NCBI GenBank assembly: GCA_036897095.1
Contig: JAYMSP010000172.1
Span: 1-64,000, forward strand
Length of the DNA stretch: 64,000 nucleotides
Direction of reading: 5' to 3'
DNA from: Plantago elongata
Taxonomy: Eukaryota; Streptophyta; Magnoliopsida; Lamiales; Plantaginaceae
Translations under genes and position numbers: made by a program
Part shown: one piece after another, positions 1 to 11,231 of the stretch
Position numbering within the stretch: position 1 is the stretch's first letter
Layout of the letters: every line of letters begins with the position of its first letter
Notes under the pieces: generated by a model
Seen by the model: only the letters and a program-made list of their open reading frames with translations
Databases searched by the model: none
Told to the model about the DNA's origin: nothing

Positions 1-238
1 TATATATATATAAAAGACTCGTTAACGCTTGTATTTATTTTAAATTTGAGTCGAACTCGTTACATGTTACTCGAGTTCGAGTCCATATTTTTACGTATTT
101 AGTTAATAAGTCTGGTTCAGTTCGATTGAGAGCTCAAGCTCGAGTCGAAGTTCACAATACTCGATCCGACTCGGCTCCGAAAACATCTACTGTATTATAG
201 GGGCATAAAACCGTGGAAAAATGAGTCACAGACAAGTG

Positions 239-272
239 TGACGTCATCTAAGTAGTTGATTTGATGCACGTG
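239..272. promoter_or_regulatory. Paired ACGT-core bZIP/bHLH-type motifs
   Basis: TGACGTCA (239-246) and CACGTG (267-272) lie 20 bases apart. Both are classic palindromic plant sites, for TGA/CREB-like bZIP factors and for G-box binders respectively. They sit about 150 bp before the GC-rich patch at 425-560, so they could be the remains of a promoter. No downstream gene can be supported, so the function is only inferred. Confidence 0.25.
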
Positions 273-743
273 ACGAACTTGGAAAGCGAAAGATTCACTT
301 TTTACATGAACATGAATCATCCATGATGCAAGTAAATAGAACTGTTATGGTTAAAGTGTTAAAGTAAAAAAGGAACTACAAATTACAATTCACAAGGCCA
401 ACTTTTGTCCACGAAAAGAGACGACAGATGTGGCAGTTGCACTTCCAAGGCCAAAAGTGGTTGCCGCGCGTGCACCGGGAAAGAGGCTGAGATGGCGGCG
501 GAGATGGTACGGATACGGCGGAGCTTGGTGGTGGTACTACTTTCCGACAAGGAAGTTAGCTCTCCATAACTTTATTGTCCCCCTCAACTTTTTGCTTTTT
601 TGCTTTTTTACCCCTTTTCATATGGGAAAGGAAATGCCTGCATGCATTGTAATTTTGTTTGTCAAATTTGGGGTGTTGACTGAATTTACGGAAAAAGTAT
701 GGGCTGTAAATATATTTTAATCCTAGTTATCACTAATGAAATT

Positions 744-857
744 ATTGGAATAGAATTTGAATGGTCTTTTCCAATTAAAATTGATTTTTTTTTATATAAA
801 AAGTTCGATTTAAATGGGAAGATGACCGCTCCAGTAGTATTACAAACAACCCTTAAC
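744..857 (+). repeat. Dispersed repeat copy 1 (partner at 9281-9395)
   Basis: About 110 bases closely match 9281-9395 in the same orientation. Both contain CCAATTAAAATT or a near match, a TATATAAAAAGTTC-like core and an ACCGCTCCAG block. No inverted ends were found, so the class is unknown. Confidence 0.55.
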
Positions 858-1033
858 TTTTCAACTTCATGAATTTTTTTGACAAAAATTTCGTTACGTG
901 AACGCAAAGATTTTTAAACAATAGTTTTTCAGCTAGCTAGTTTGAAAATTTTATCTTTTTTTAAAACGGGTGACTCAAAACTTTGATCTATTGATTGAAG
1001 GTGAATCGTATTACCAACTGAACTATATACTTC

Positions 1034-1170
1034 GTTGTCGGTTTGAGAAGCTAATTAAATTTATAATCATGAGCTACACTTTGTTATCGATTTTGAGAAG
1101 TTAATTAAATTATAATTATGAATTATACTTAGTTATCGGTTTGAAAAGCTAATTAAATAATAATTATGTC
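1034..1170 (+). repeat. Tandem repeat, ~49-bp unit, about 2.8 copies
   Basis: Units start at about 1034, 1083 and 1132. Each has a GTTRTCGRTTTGARAAG block followed by TTAATTAAAT-like sequence and ATAATTATGA. The copies have diverged at several positions. Confidence 0.7.
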
Positions 1171-1948
1171 GGATCACAATCTAGTTGGACATTATAAACC
1201 ACATGCATGAATTAGAAGGGGCCAAATTTAAGGTGATCAACCGAGTCAATATAGTATACTGTGTAGTCCACAAGATTTAGGTGTGATTGATCTACACCAA
1301 TAAATGTCTACTACTTAAATTTTTAGTAGTACAAATCGTTAGTGTTGGAGGGATCTGGTGCAGTATATTTAAGGTCGAACTGGTAAATAGTGGAGTATAA
1401 TCGTCATAGTGTGTCTGTTAGAGGGTATGCAGTAAACATGGTAACCCCTTACAAGATGGCCAAAAATTAATCAATCATAAAGACAACTTAAAAGCTCATC
1501 ATGAAATTAATTGCCCTCATCTAATGTGTGCGCATAAGTTAATTCAATAATGGCGTGGATGAGGTACGGTAGATCTATCTACTCTTACACACAAACTAGA
1601 CATTTTACCATTAAAATTATACCTTTCTTCACCTCTCTTATATATATGATTTCTTTAAATTTAATATAACATTACGTACTAATTCTGATGTATGAATTTT
1701 CTACGGATGGAGGGGTTAATTTCTTTTTTCACAGCCCTACAACAACATTGTTTAAATGAAAGTAAAGGGGTGAAGCAACCTGCTAGAAAGCAATCTCCAT
1801 CTATTCAATATCTCCAATTTTCACACCAGTGGCGAACATTTCAGATGAATATATAAGAACTCGTTTCGGAAAAATCCTACCAAGGGTCAAGGGACTTGAA
1901 CTCAACCATACTACATTTAGGTCGAACTCGCCTCGCTCGACACCTCAC

Positions 1949-2070
1949 CTTGTAACGGTCTATAAAAATGAAGGTAATACCTTGTAACGGTCTATAAAAG
2001 TGAAGGTAATACCTTGTAACGGTCTATAAAAATGAAGGTAATCCATTGTAACAATTTATAAAAATAGGGA
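1949..2070 (+). repeat. Tandem repeat, 32-bp unit, four copies
   Basis: Units begin at 1949, 1981, 2013 and 2045. The shared unit contains TTGTAACGGTCTATAAAA followed by TGAAGGTAAT. The first three copies are almost identical and the fourth has diverged, so the expansion is fairly recent. Confidence 0.85.
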
Positions 2071-2531
2071 GAGTCAAATGTTAGTTTTGATTTAGAAATA
2101 ACATTCCAAAAAATGATTATACAAAAAAATTGTATCATGTGCACACTATGATATAATATTAAGTTTGAAAATTGAATTACATGAACACTATTATATAATA
2201 TTTTGTGTATAATACAAAAAACTGAGCATTCTTTGAAAGTAAAAAATAGATAGTCCCTTTTTATTTTTTAAGTTAAAAGGTGGTATATGGTGATACTTTT
2301 CCCACTAAAATGAAGTTAATGGATCACAATGAACACGTGAGACTAACACCCAAATAAAACAGCCCATAACATGAGGTAAAAGATAATGGATCGCAATAAA
2401 CTTATAAGACCTAACCCAAATAAAACAACCCACAAAATGATCTGTGGCCCAGAACATAAACAAGCATAGTCCATTAAAACCCAATTATTTTGAAACTGCC
2501 AATTCACAACTTTGCTATCTATCACATGTTC

Positions 2532-2767
2532 GGTTTAGCAAAATTAGTCAAAAAGTTAGTTAGTAGCTGAAAAGTTAATTAGTAATTGAAAAGATAGCTA
2601 GTAGCTAATCAGATAGTTTTTTAATCAACAAGCTAACTTGATTAGCTTCTCAAACCAGTTAAATTTCAACTAACTTATTTAAAAAGCTATGCATTCACAT
2701 AACGAGTTTTTTTAGCAAAAAAAGCTTACAAAACTGAAAAGCTAACTAAAAAACTAATGATTACCGG
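2532..2767. repeat. MITE-like repeat, copy 1
   Basis: About 235 bp are rich in AGCTAA and TTAGCT words in both orientations. The core is shared with 5628-5791: a GATAGTTTTTTxAA-like block, TTAGCTTCTCAAAC, a TTATTTxAAAAGCTA-like block and AAAACTGAAAAG. The two copies flank the EXO70 gene. Target duplications were not resolved. Confidence 0.5.
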
Positions 2768-3218
2768 ACCACAATCAACAAGTTTAAGTCATTAAACTCA
2801 ATTTACGTGTGGAGTGGTCAGTGGGCATGCTCCGTGTTAAATTCAGACTAAGTTGTTGTTCTGTTTCATAAGTAATTGTAAAAACACAATATTATTTATT
2901 TTAAACGATAATAATGACTCGAAGCCTCCAAGAAATACAACATCATATTTTTACACTCACGGGTGTAGAAGAAGAATACGATACATTTATTCGATAATAT
3001 TTCATCATATTAGTCGCATGTAGCATAGAAAGGAGAAAAAAACAATGGTAAGCTGCAGACTGCAGATTGAGATAATTGTTGTGGCTAGTGTGCCAACCAA
3101 AGGAGCCTTTACAATAATGAACACAAAAATATGAATGGAAAAACTTAGTACATAAAACTTAGACTTGTATTTCTACAGAAGCAACAATCATGTGATGTTG
3201 TAAAAATAGAAGTGTCAA

Positions 3219-5222
3219 CTATGTTCTCCTCCTAGCCATTGACATAGCATTACCTTCAAATAACCCTTCAATCAATGTCTCAATATCCTCAGGTTGATAC
3301 TTTATATACTTATCCAGATGCTTGCTGCTATTCAAGTACTGCTTAAACCGACCAACGAACGCTCTGTAGGCAGGTATCACCACTGCTGACACTGATATCC
3401 TAAGCTCCGATTGGAGTTGTTCGTCGCTCACCACCCATGTACATTGTGACCGGTGAATTTCATCAAACGTATTCGTGAAAATTTTGAACCTCTCCTTAAG
3501 GAGAGGCTTATTGATCTTTCCATTAGTGAGCAAACCATCATGACTCAAGCATTGCAGCACCCTACTCCATGTCTCTCTTTGGTAGTTTTTATGGTATTGT
3601 CTCACCACAGTCGATCTTTTTCTGCACCACGTATCGCCCATCACCTGTTGAATCTCATTCGATCCCTTCACCTTCTGCAAAATGTATCTACCGTTGTTCA
3701 TCAAGAACACATTACGCAATGCTGGATCCCTGTATAGTTTGGCCTTGGCATTCAGGTTCCCATCCAAGAGGTCCATCACCGTGATAACCTGAATCGAAAA
3801 GGGCGTAGTCGCAGCAATGTCGCAATTGTGAGGACTATCATTATCCTTCTCCGATTCATTATATGACAAACTACTCGGGATTGGAAAGGATTTATTCTCC
3901 ACATCCACGTGCTTTTCAAATATCTTCTCTAGTGCATCCTTGTACTCGCAAGCATACTCGAGGTAGTTCATCACATAGCGTGTCAGGGGATGTACCGCAC
4001 CACCAGGTACAGGCGTACGTGCAACGTCGCTCTTGATTGAATTCTCAAGCTCGCAAAAATTGCTCGCAGCAAATACCCCAATTCGATTTGTAGTCGCTGC
4101 GATTTCATCAGAACATGATTCTCCCCCGCCTAGTGATTTAGTCAAGCTCTGTAGAGCCTCAAACATGTCCAGGAATTTAAATAGCTTCTCTGCTGATCGC
4201 TTCGCCATCGCAGCCGCCTCTGCAAAATCGAGGAGCTGAATCACCACAGCTCGTGCGAGGTTGCTGAACATACTATTGCAGATGATCGGATAGTCTGCGA
4301 AAACAGATTCGCCGAGCTTCTTCTCTCCGGGGAATATGGTTTCCGAACATCGCTTCACCACTTTCGTCCATCTCCATATTTCCTTTTCCAATGATTCCCA
4401 TGGCATCCGCAATGCGTCATCCATGTTAATCGTCTCGACTTCGAGTTTCTTCATCTGAATTCGAATGGCATTCCGACGGGAAATTGAATAAACCTGGCAA
4501 CATTCAGTCTCGTACCCGGCCGTAATCATCGTTGTTGCAATGCGATGCATTTTCATCACAAATTCAGGTGGATACCCCGGATAATCCTCCGGTTCTACCG
4601 TATCAGGATCCCGAACCGCACACCGGTCCTGAGAATGATCCTGCTGAGCCACACTATGAGATCTCACATCCGAATCAGGACTATTTCTCGAATCTTCCAA
4701 TAGAGCACGAAACTCTTCCTCCAGGAACGCCATCGCACGTTGCAACACGACACTAGTCCGATTCAACGACGAATTCGTGGCATCATGAGACGAGAACTCG
4801 CTCAACGAATTCGTAAGTTTCGAAATCCTGTTTACTGCCTCGATGAAGAACGAGTCCTCCTCGGTCATCTTACCAAATAAGTTCCCATTGTCGCCCGAAT
4901 TGTACCTGGCAATCCTGGATTCGACGATTTTAGAGAACGTCTCGACAGAATCAGGGATTGTAGGCGGGCAGGAGGACTTGTCCTGGATGGAGGAGAGCGT
5001 GTTGGTGAATTCATCAACATCCTCCGTCACCTGAGCTCGGCTAGAGGGGTCGAATTCGAATTCTTCGGAGATGCTTTCGCAGCTAGAATACTGATTCTGA
5101 TCGGATGTTGATGATGGTACAATATTGGTGTCTCTGAAAGAAGATGAACGTGAGGAGGCAGTAGATGGGGAATGAGCATGCTTGCTGAAACTGTTTGTAT
5201 TGTCAAGAGCACTCTTTCCCAT
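3219..5222 (-). CDS. EXO70C1: Exocyst subunit EXO70, C class
   Basis: This gene encodes a 667-residue EXO70-family subunit of the exocyst, the complex that tethers secretory vessels to the plasma membrane. It is a single open frame with no intron, as usual for most plant EXO70 classes. The first ~70 residues are Ser-rich, followed by an acidic stretch. The N-terminal helical region includes a TEEDSFFIEAVNRISKL segment. The long C-terminal EXO70 domain carries the family signature, with RQYHKNYQRETWSRVLQ and a segment starting WVVSDEQLQSELRIS at about residue 596, then VIPAYRAFVGRF. The C class is proposed from the N-terminal region and from lying beside a PBS1 gene, as At5g13150 (EXO70C1) does in Arabidopsis. 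Arabidopsis C members act in pollen-tube and root-hair tip growth. The family call is firm; C1 versus C2 rests on position. It is divergent from PBS1, with 6 kb between them. Confidence 0.9.
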   Translation of the reverse strand: MGKSALDNTNSFSKHAHSPSTASSRSSSFRDTNIVPSSTSDQNQYSSCESISEEFEFDPSSRAQVTEDVDEFTNTLSSIQDKSSCPPTIPDSVETFSKIVESRIARYNSGDNGNLFGKMTEEDSFFIEAVNRISKLTNSLSEFSSHDATNSSLNRTSVVLQRAMAFLEEEFRALLEDSRNSPDSDVRSHSVAQQDHSQDRCAVRDPDTVEPEDYPGYPPEFVMKMHRIATTMITAGYETECCQVYSISRRNAIRIQMKKLEVETINMDDALRMPWESLEKEIWRWTKVVKRCSETIFPGEKKLGESVFADYPIICNSMFSNLARAVVIQLLDFAEAAAMAKRSAEKLFKFLDMFEALQSLTKSLGGGESCSDEIAATTNRIGVFAASNFCELENSIKSDVARTPVPGGAVHPLTRYVMNYLEYACEYKDALEKIFEKHVDVENKSFPIPSSLSYNESEKDNDSPHNCDIAATTPFSIQVITVMDLLDGNLNAKAKLYRDPALRNVFLMNNGRYILQKVKGSNEIQQVMGDTWCRKRSTVVRQYHKNYQRETWSRVLQCLSHDGLLTNGKINKPLLKERFKIFTNTFDEIHRSQCTWVVSDEQLQSELRISVSAVVIPAYRAFVGRFKQYLNSSKHLDKYIKYQPEDIETLIEGLFEGNAMSMARRRT

Positions 5223-5627
5223 TGCAAGGCTAGCTCAAGCTCTTGTTTTGATTGGTATTTTTTCTTCTGGATCTTTTGAGTGATAGATAGATGTGGAAGA
5301 TGATGATGATGATTATAGTTTCTTGAGGAAATTAGTTATGAAATTAGAGGCTCAAAGTTTAAGCATTGCTCAAAGATGGTGAATTAATTATTTTGTTATA
5401 TTTAGTTCGGAATTTGTCTGGTACTTGTTACAAGTTGACCCGCTTGTTATGCTTTCCACGTCTTGTTTTCTTCCTTACTTCCTCTTACTTCCTCTCATCC
5501 AAATGGCCTAGATTTTTAGCTCCATCAACTTCTCTTCATAAAAAGGTGATTATGTAAACGCAAGTATTCTTAAATAAACTATCTAAAATTTTTAATTTGA
5601 TAAGTTAATCAAGTTTGAACATATTTA

Positions 5628-5791
5628 ACAAAATTAGCTGGAAAGACAGCTGGTAACTGATTAAATAGTTTTTTTTAAGTTGGTTAGCTTCTCAAACGTC
5701 CATCTAAATTTTCAGTTAATTTATTTGAAAAGCTACAATTTCGCGCAACGAACTTTCTATTAAAAAAAGATCATAAAACTGAAAAGGTAAT
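5628..5791. repeat. MITE-like repeat, copy 2
   Basis: This is a diverged second copy of the 2532-2767 repeat in the same orientation. It shares CAAAATTAG, the AATAGTTTTTT-like block, TTAGCTTCTCAAAC and CATAAAACTGAAAAG. Confidence 0.5.
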
Positions 5792-6127
5792 GATAAAAAT
5801 ACAAAAACACATCTTAATATACATGTTTATGAGACATACATTCATTTATGTTTTATGATTATTTTTTAAATAAGGCTTCCTTCTCTTCAATTTTTTTTAA
5901 ATAAATTAAAGTGTACTGAATTGAACGGAATTAAAAAGAATAGACAAAATCTTTTCCGACTTGTGGATGGATTGAAAGCCATTCACTAACATTACAATTA
6001 AAACCTTACTTACATTTAATAATATGCATTGGTATAGCAATGTGCCTCTTATTAATTGTGTTTCTTTTCTAACTTTTAATGGTTTTAGCCTTACAGAACT
6101 GCATGTTCATGTTCATGGCATTCCACT

Positions 6128-6185
6128 ATGTGTCTACTTCCCCTGAATTATTGTGAATGTGTCTACTTCCCCTGAATTATTATGA
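6128..6185 (+). repeat. Direct duplication, 29-bp unit
   Basis: Two nearly identical units start at 6128 and 6157. Each contains ATGTGTCTACTTCCCCTG followed by AATTATT. Confidence 0.8.
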
Positions 6186-6588
6186 GCGGTTGTGTATAAT
6201 ATACTATGGGCCTCCGAACATTCAGGATTCGAGAATTTTGACCATATGATTTAGAAGTGAAGTAGTAGTGGTGGTGGACATAAGATATTGGTTTTGAAAA
6301 ATATGTTATGGTTTTTTGAAGGATAAGAAATTAAAAAAACCTTTCTAATCTTATAGAAACATATCAAAAAAAAATAAGAACGTTGAATAAATTGATAGGA
6401 AACATAAAAAAAAGTTTAGAGTTCACCAGGTGGAGGAACCTCTTTAAATTTTATTATAATTAAAGACCCTTTGAATTATAAGATTATGTTAACACACAAC
6501 TCGCTGAGTTATATTATTATATTAAACACATAACTTGTTAAATTACAATATTGTATTAACGCATGTCGTATCTTTTCTTTAGTATATA

Positions 6589-6821
6589 CTTCCTCCGTCC
6601 CAGCAAACTTCATACATTTGTCATTTTTAGCCGTCCCACTAAACTTCGTACATGACTAAAAAAGTAAGTTACTCCACCACTGACAAATAATAAACAATTT
6701 CTACTTTACATAAAAATTAAGTACAAATTTCCCTACATTCTTCATTTTTTATTATTACTATAGCTTTCGCATAAAATTACACACCAATCCTAATGTATGA
6801 AGTTTGATGGGACGGATGGAA
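6589..6821. mobile_element. Stowaway-type MITE (mariner-derived)
   Basis: The 233-bp element is flanked by TA on both sides (6587-6588 and 6822-6823). Its terminal inverted repeats read CTTCCTCCGTCCC at the left and GGGACGGATGGAA at the right. The CTCCGTCCC terminus with a TA target duplication is diagnostic of plant Stowaway MITEs. It has no coding capacity. Related, more decayed copies are at 30662-30911 and 46712-46962. Confidence 0.85.
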
Positions 6822-8202
6822 TACTGCTTAGTGTTAAAAATAGTTTTTATTAAAATTTTCCCTAAAATCTATGAGGTGGCATGTTGGTGGGGTATCTTAG
6901 TAAGCTTAAAACTTTAAAATTTTTAAATACTAATATAGTTATGTACTTAGATTATTAAGAAAATTATATTCAAATACCTAGCATCTGAGTATTTAAAAGA
7001 AATTTGACCTGAATTAATGTAATATTATAGTTAAAAAAATATATATTAATATAATATTATAACTCATCAACTCATGTATTAATATGCATTGTAATTTAAA
7101 AGTTTACTAATTATAATAAGTTAATTTTCACTTAGCGTCGAATATGGCAATTCTTCTCGGATTCACTAGTCCAGCCCAATACATAATAAAAAGAATAATG
7201 GACATCCATGGGATAAGATTAGCCCAGTAAGGAAAGCTGACAAAAAGCCCACCAAGATGTTGGTGTTGAATAAAGCCCAATAAAATAGTGAAAGTGGATC
7301 TCCATGGTATTGAGTGGTATATATAGTTGGATATTTTTAAAGTACAATTATAATACAACTTAACGTAAACAATGTCAGTTGTATTTATTCAAGAACCATT
7401 AAATTGTATCAATATAATTTTAATTATACTTTATTTCGACTCTCCATACAACTTGTAAATTTTACGATGACAACTTTTATAAAATTATCATACAAATAGA
7501 ATTGTAATGTCATATTAACATTTCATAAATATTTACTCTAAACTTAAAATTAATAAAAAATTTAAGTATTATATCAATATACCAAAATCTACAAAAACAA
7601 CATTTCTACCCAGCAACTAAAGTTCCCCAAATTCTTTTCAGGAACCCTAATTTATTAATCTTAATTCATGCCAATTTGATACTATCATTCCGATTTTTTA
7701 ATCAATTCATCAATGTGTTTAGAACCTGCCCTATATCATCAAAAACAGGTTCGAAGAAAATCAAATATTTTCCTTTACTTTCGTTTGCAACTTCACAATT
7801 TTGACTGTTCTTCACATGGTCATCTCTATTATACAATAACTGAGAAAGCATGTAAATGAAAGTTCATCAATCAATAAATTCTTTTAGAATCTGGCTAGCT
7901 TGAAACGAATGGAACTTGAGTGAAATGATTGGATTCCTAATTGATTATAGAGATTCAGATGGGGCTAGAAAGAAGAGTGAAATAAATTGATTCTATAACG
8001 TTAATTTGTTAGAGATTGGTGAAGATTGTTAATGATTGTGAATTAGGGTTCTAAGAAAGAATGTTGGTTTCAATCGATGGAAGGAAAGAAGAAAAACGTT
8101 AGAAAAGATAGAATATGAATAATATTTATAGATTCAATATTTTTTACTTTGAATTTTTTAATATATTAATTTCAAGAGCGATGAATTTTACAGGTCAATG
8201 AG

Positions 8203-8280
8203 GCCTAACCCAATTGGTTAGACTGAAGTGTCATGATTATAGAGGTTATTGGTTCAACTTCTACCGAAGCGGATTTGTGT
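8203..8280 (+). repeat. Possible tRNA-like SINE fragment, second family
   Basis: The segment has TAACCCAATTGGTTAGAC, resembling a pol III A box, and GGTTCAACTTC, resembling a B box, spaced as in a tRNA-derived SINE head. Positions 25594-25680 have a similar arrangement. No poly-A tail or target duplication was confirmed. Confidence 0.35.
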
Positions 8281-8378
8281 TGTAGTGAATGTTAGCGTTG
8301 TAATAGATGAAGTTGATGAGTAATGATTGTGTCACGATTGATTTTGATTTTTGATTCGATGTAACAATTGTAATAGTA

Positions 8379-8477
8379 ATAGTATGACAATGAAGCACAA
8401 CTCAGTTGGTAAGACGATTCACCTTCAATTATATCGAAGGTTCGAGTCACCATTTAGCTGTTAAAGAAAAAAAACAT
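8379..8477 (+). mobile_element. tRNA-derived SINE
   Basis: A 99-bp element with an A box (CTCAGTTGGTAAGACG), a B box (GGTTCGAGTCACC) and an A-rich tail. An 11-bp perfect direct repeat, TTGTAATAGTA, flanks it at 8368-8378 and 8478-8488. It belongs to the same family as the copies at 21075, 31500 and 63171. Confidence 0.8.
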
Positions 8478-8704
8478 TTGTAATAGTACAATTGTAATAG
8501 TGATATTAAAAAAAAAAGTGAATTTACATGTAAATTTATAAGAATACCATTGTAAAATATACAATTTAAAAGAACGATCAAGATTAATTACAACTCAAAA
8601 TAATATTTATATATGTGGTCCGAGGGTTGCGGATGAGTATAACTGAAATATCTGTATGTTATCAATTGGATATTTTTCATTAAACTGTAATTCATTTACA
8701 TGAT

Positions 8705-8800
8705 TAAGACTGTATTCTCTTCAACTGAAAATTATTTCAGCTCAGTTTAATAAAGTAAATTTTAATTGAAAATAACATCACATAATTGAGTCCAATTCAG
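8705..8800. mobile_element. MITE of the GTGTTCTCTT family (partial)
   Basis: The left end AAGACTGTATTCTCTTCAAC matches the terminal inverted repeat of the elements at 22377-22520 and 47990-48152. The inner sequence contains short CAGTTTAAT-like words. The right terminus is not clear, so this copy seems truncated or diverged. Confidence 0.45.
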
Positions 8801-9280
8801 TGCTATTGATTATTTATTTATTAATAATATATTCAACTTTTCTAGTTTCTCACTTGAGATCTACTTCCACACCAACTTGATGGTTGATGCAAAAACATGA
8901 ATGCAATTAATATTCCAGTTTTATTTTACGCGGTGAGCATCAACCACTTGCATCAATTACATCATTTGACCCGTAACTTAATTACATTCACATAAAATTA
9001 GGCCCACAATTCATCACTTAATTGGAAAATTAAAATTCCACATTTTATCAATCCCACCACATTCAGTGCCTGGCCGTACACCTTTTGTACTCTCATCCTC
9101 AAAACAACACATCAAAATCTAGTTAATCACTTTTAGACTACCAAAATTATATTAAACGTTTATAATCAATTAACAAGTTAAGACACTTTATAATACTCAG
9201 TGAATTTGGCCACGATTACATCATCATTTTGTCCAGAATAAGGATAATCACTTTTACACACCTCGAAAATTAGAAACTGA

Positions 9281-9395
9281 TTGGGATAAAATTTGAATGA
9301 TATTTTTTCAATTAAAATTAAACTTTTTATATATAAAAAGTTCAATTTAAGTGGAGAGACAACCGCTCCAGCGGTATGACCATCCGGCCTTAACC
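9281..9395 (+). repeat. Dispersed repeat copy 2 (partner at 744-857)
   Basis: This copy matches the repeat described at 744-857, including the TATATAAAAAGTTCAATTTA core and the ACCGCTCCAG block. The class is unknown. Confidence 0.55.
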
Positions 9396-10373
9396 ATTGG
9401 TCCAACTGTATTGGCAAAATTCCTTAGCTAGCCATGACATTTGACCATTAGATTAAAAAACAAGGTGGTCAATGTAGATTTTGATTTGCTAACTCTTGCA
9501 AGTGGTTTGCTAAAATTCCAACCATCAAGTTGCAATTTTGTGTAATTTATTAATGCAAATATTATGTGTGAATTGTGATTGATTAATCAAGTGTCAATAT
9601 TTAATAATCTAAAATGCATTCCTAGTTCTCTTAACCAACATAAAGCATATTCCTAAACTTCAATTTATTTTACACTAACTTACTAAGTGCTACTCCTAAT
9701 CAACATGATATTTTGTTGATGGACCTTACGTTTGAATATGAGGATAGCGATACTCTTCGCCAAAAAGTATAATTTACACTTCAATCTATTTTACATTAAT
9801 TTACAAGTGTTACTCCACGTGAACATAGACATTTTAATTATAACTTAAAATATACTAATAAAGACATTTTTCGTAAAAAAATATACATTTAACTTATGAA
9901 GTATATATATAAATTTCAAAGCCGACTCACATTTTTTCTAAATTATCAAGGTATACATTTGTATATTATATTTCATCTATAAGACATCAAAATTAAATGT
10001 ATTTACCCTTGAATAATTCTAGGACGGTTAAAAAATTTCGGAAAGACCTGCGCACACGAGTGAGGACAATGTAACCAACATATCATATATAAATCAAGCT
10101 ACGAGTAACCACATTACATATAAGTCATATTTCGATTGATTAGTAATCGTATTGTTACAAATCATATTAGAGATTGGCCAATTCAAAACCTATGGACAAT
10201 TAATCAGTGCAGACAATGCGGGACTCTAACATCTTACAATTAAAAGGAGTTGAGAACTCTACTCACACCAATACGGATCTATACTCATAGTAATAAGATG
10301 TGCATTTGCTTTCCGAATCATGATAGCTAAAAATTTGAGGTTGTTTTCGAATCGATCTAGAATAGATGACTAA

Positions 10374-10515
10374 AGGGTTGATTGGCCAAACTTTTAAATA
10401 CTCCAATTTGACTCGATGAACAATGATTTGGCATAAAATACGTTTTAAATACCCCATTTCAATTCCATTTCAAATACAATTTCATCAAAATTCCAATGCC
10501 ATACCAATCAGTCCC
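10374..10515. mobile_element. Tourist-like MITE
   Basis: A ~142-bp element with inverted ends, GGGTTGATTGG at the left and CCAATCAGTCCC at the right. It is flanked by TAA on both sides (from 10371 and 10516). The G-rich terminus and 3-bp TAA duplication fit PIF/Harbinger-derived MITEs. A related copy is at 54300-54449. Confidence 0.7.
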
Positions 10516-10652
10516 TAAATGAACATTTGTGTATTTGAAAACTTTTAATAAAATAGTAAAAGTACGGGTAAATCGATATCTTTATCAAAAAGCAAAAAGA
10601 AAATTGAGATAGATAGATACTAGTAGACCACCGGAAAGTTAACAGGCGTAGG

Positions 10653-10660
10653 TATAAAAA
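10653..10660 (+). promoter_or_regulatory. Candidate TATA box of the PBS1 gene
   Basis: TATAAAAA lies about 570 bp before the chosen start codon. The sequence that follows is T-rich with TTCTTCTTC pyrimidine tracts and a GAA repeat near 10821, as is common in plant 5' leaders. The transcription start is inferred, and a leader intron is possible. Confidence 0.3.
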
Positions 10661-11231
10661 TAGAGATGCGTGTGTGAACTGTGAAGTCAATTGTGTGTGT
10701 GAAAGATAGATTTTTGATTGCTGTAAAAATGAAATTTTGCGTCTGAAAACAAAAAGGCCGGCAAAAAACTCTGTCACAAGTAGTGCCTATAGAATCTTGA
10801 AAATCCATATCATCATCAGTAGAAGAAGAAGAAGAAGAAGTAAATTAGTGGGTCTTTCCCATTTTTTGTTTCTTGCTCATTTATGTTCAATTCTTCTTCT
10901 TGTTATAGCTCGCTCCTCACTTTTGTATGACGTATTGAGTATCTACTCTTGTTTGTTTCTTGCTCTTTGTTTTCATTTTTCTTTTTATCCCAAATCTTAT
11001 CCCTTTCTTCTTGGGCGATCGGTTTCTTGTCTAAGTAAAGCTCTTTGACGATTGGATTTGCATTCAATTTCACGCTACCTCAGTAAAGATTCCATTTTGG
11101 GCGTTTTTATATGGTGGGATTCGATTGGATTGGGTTGCAGTGATGACAGGTTGATTGATTGACTTTGGTTTGCATCTGGGATTTTTGTTTAGAGGCTATT
11201 GTTTTGTTAAAGATTTGATTTTGTGAGGTAG

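Larger units (their letters stand above)
1..3218. other. Intergenic, repeat-rich
   Basis: No gene could be supported here. The stretch opens with a TA dinucleotide run and then a diffuse patch rich in CTCGAG and GTTCGAG words (40-180), a kind of degenerate dispersed repeat seen again near 19.6, 34.7, 36.6 and 37.9 kb. A short GC-rich patch at 425-560 has no convincing reading frame. The rest holds the small tandem repeats and repeat copies listed separately (744-857, 1034-1170, 1949-2070, 2532-2767). The last ~150 bases before 3219 are probably the 3' UTR of the minus-strand EXO70 gene. Confidence 0.6.
5223..10650. other. Intergenic spacer between divergent EXO70C and PBS1
   Basis: No gene was found. 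The first few hundred bases should hold the minus-strand EXO70 promoter. The rest is AT-rich and contains a 29-bp direct duplication (6128-6185), a Stowaway MITE (6589-6821), SINE-like sequences (8203-8280, 8379-8477), a partial MITE (8705-8800), a dispersed repeat (9281-9395) and a Tourist-like MITE (10374-10515). The open frames here are short and have no recognisable composition. Confidence 0.6.

Noticed and set aside
430-720. 96-codon plus-strand frame rich in Arg, Trp and Tyr
   Set aside because: It opens with GTG rather than ATG, the start is a low-complexity GC patch and the rest is T-rich non-coding sequence. No family resemblance.
7128-7358. Minus-strand 76-codon hydrophobic frame
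   Set aside because: AT-rich composition produces apparent Phe/Ile/Leu stretches; no membrane-protein family resembles it and no promoter is evident.
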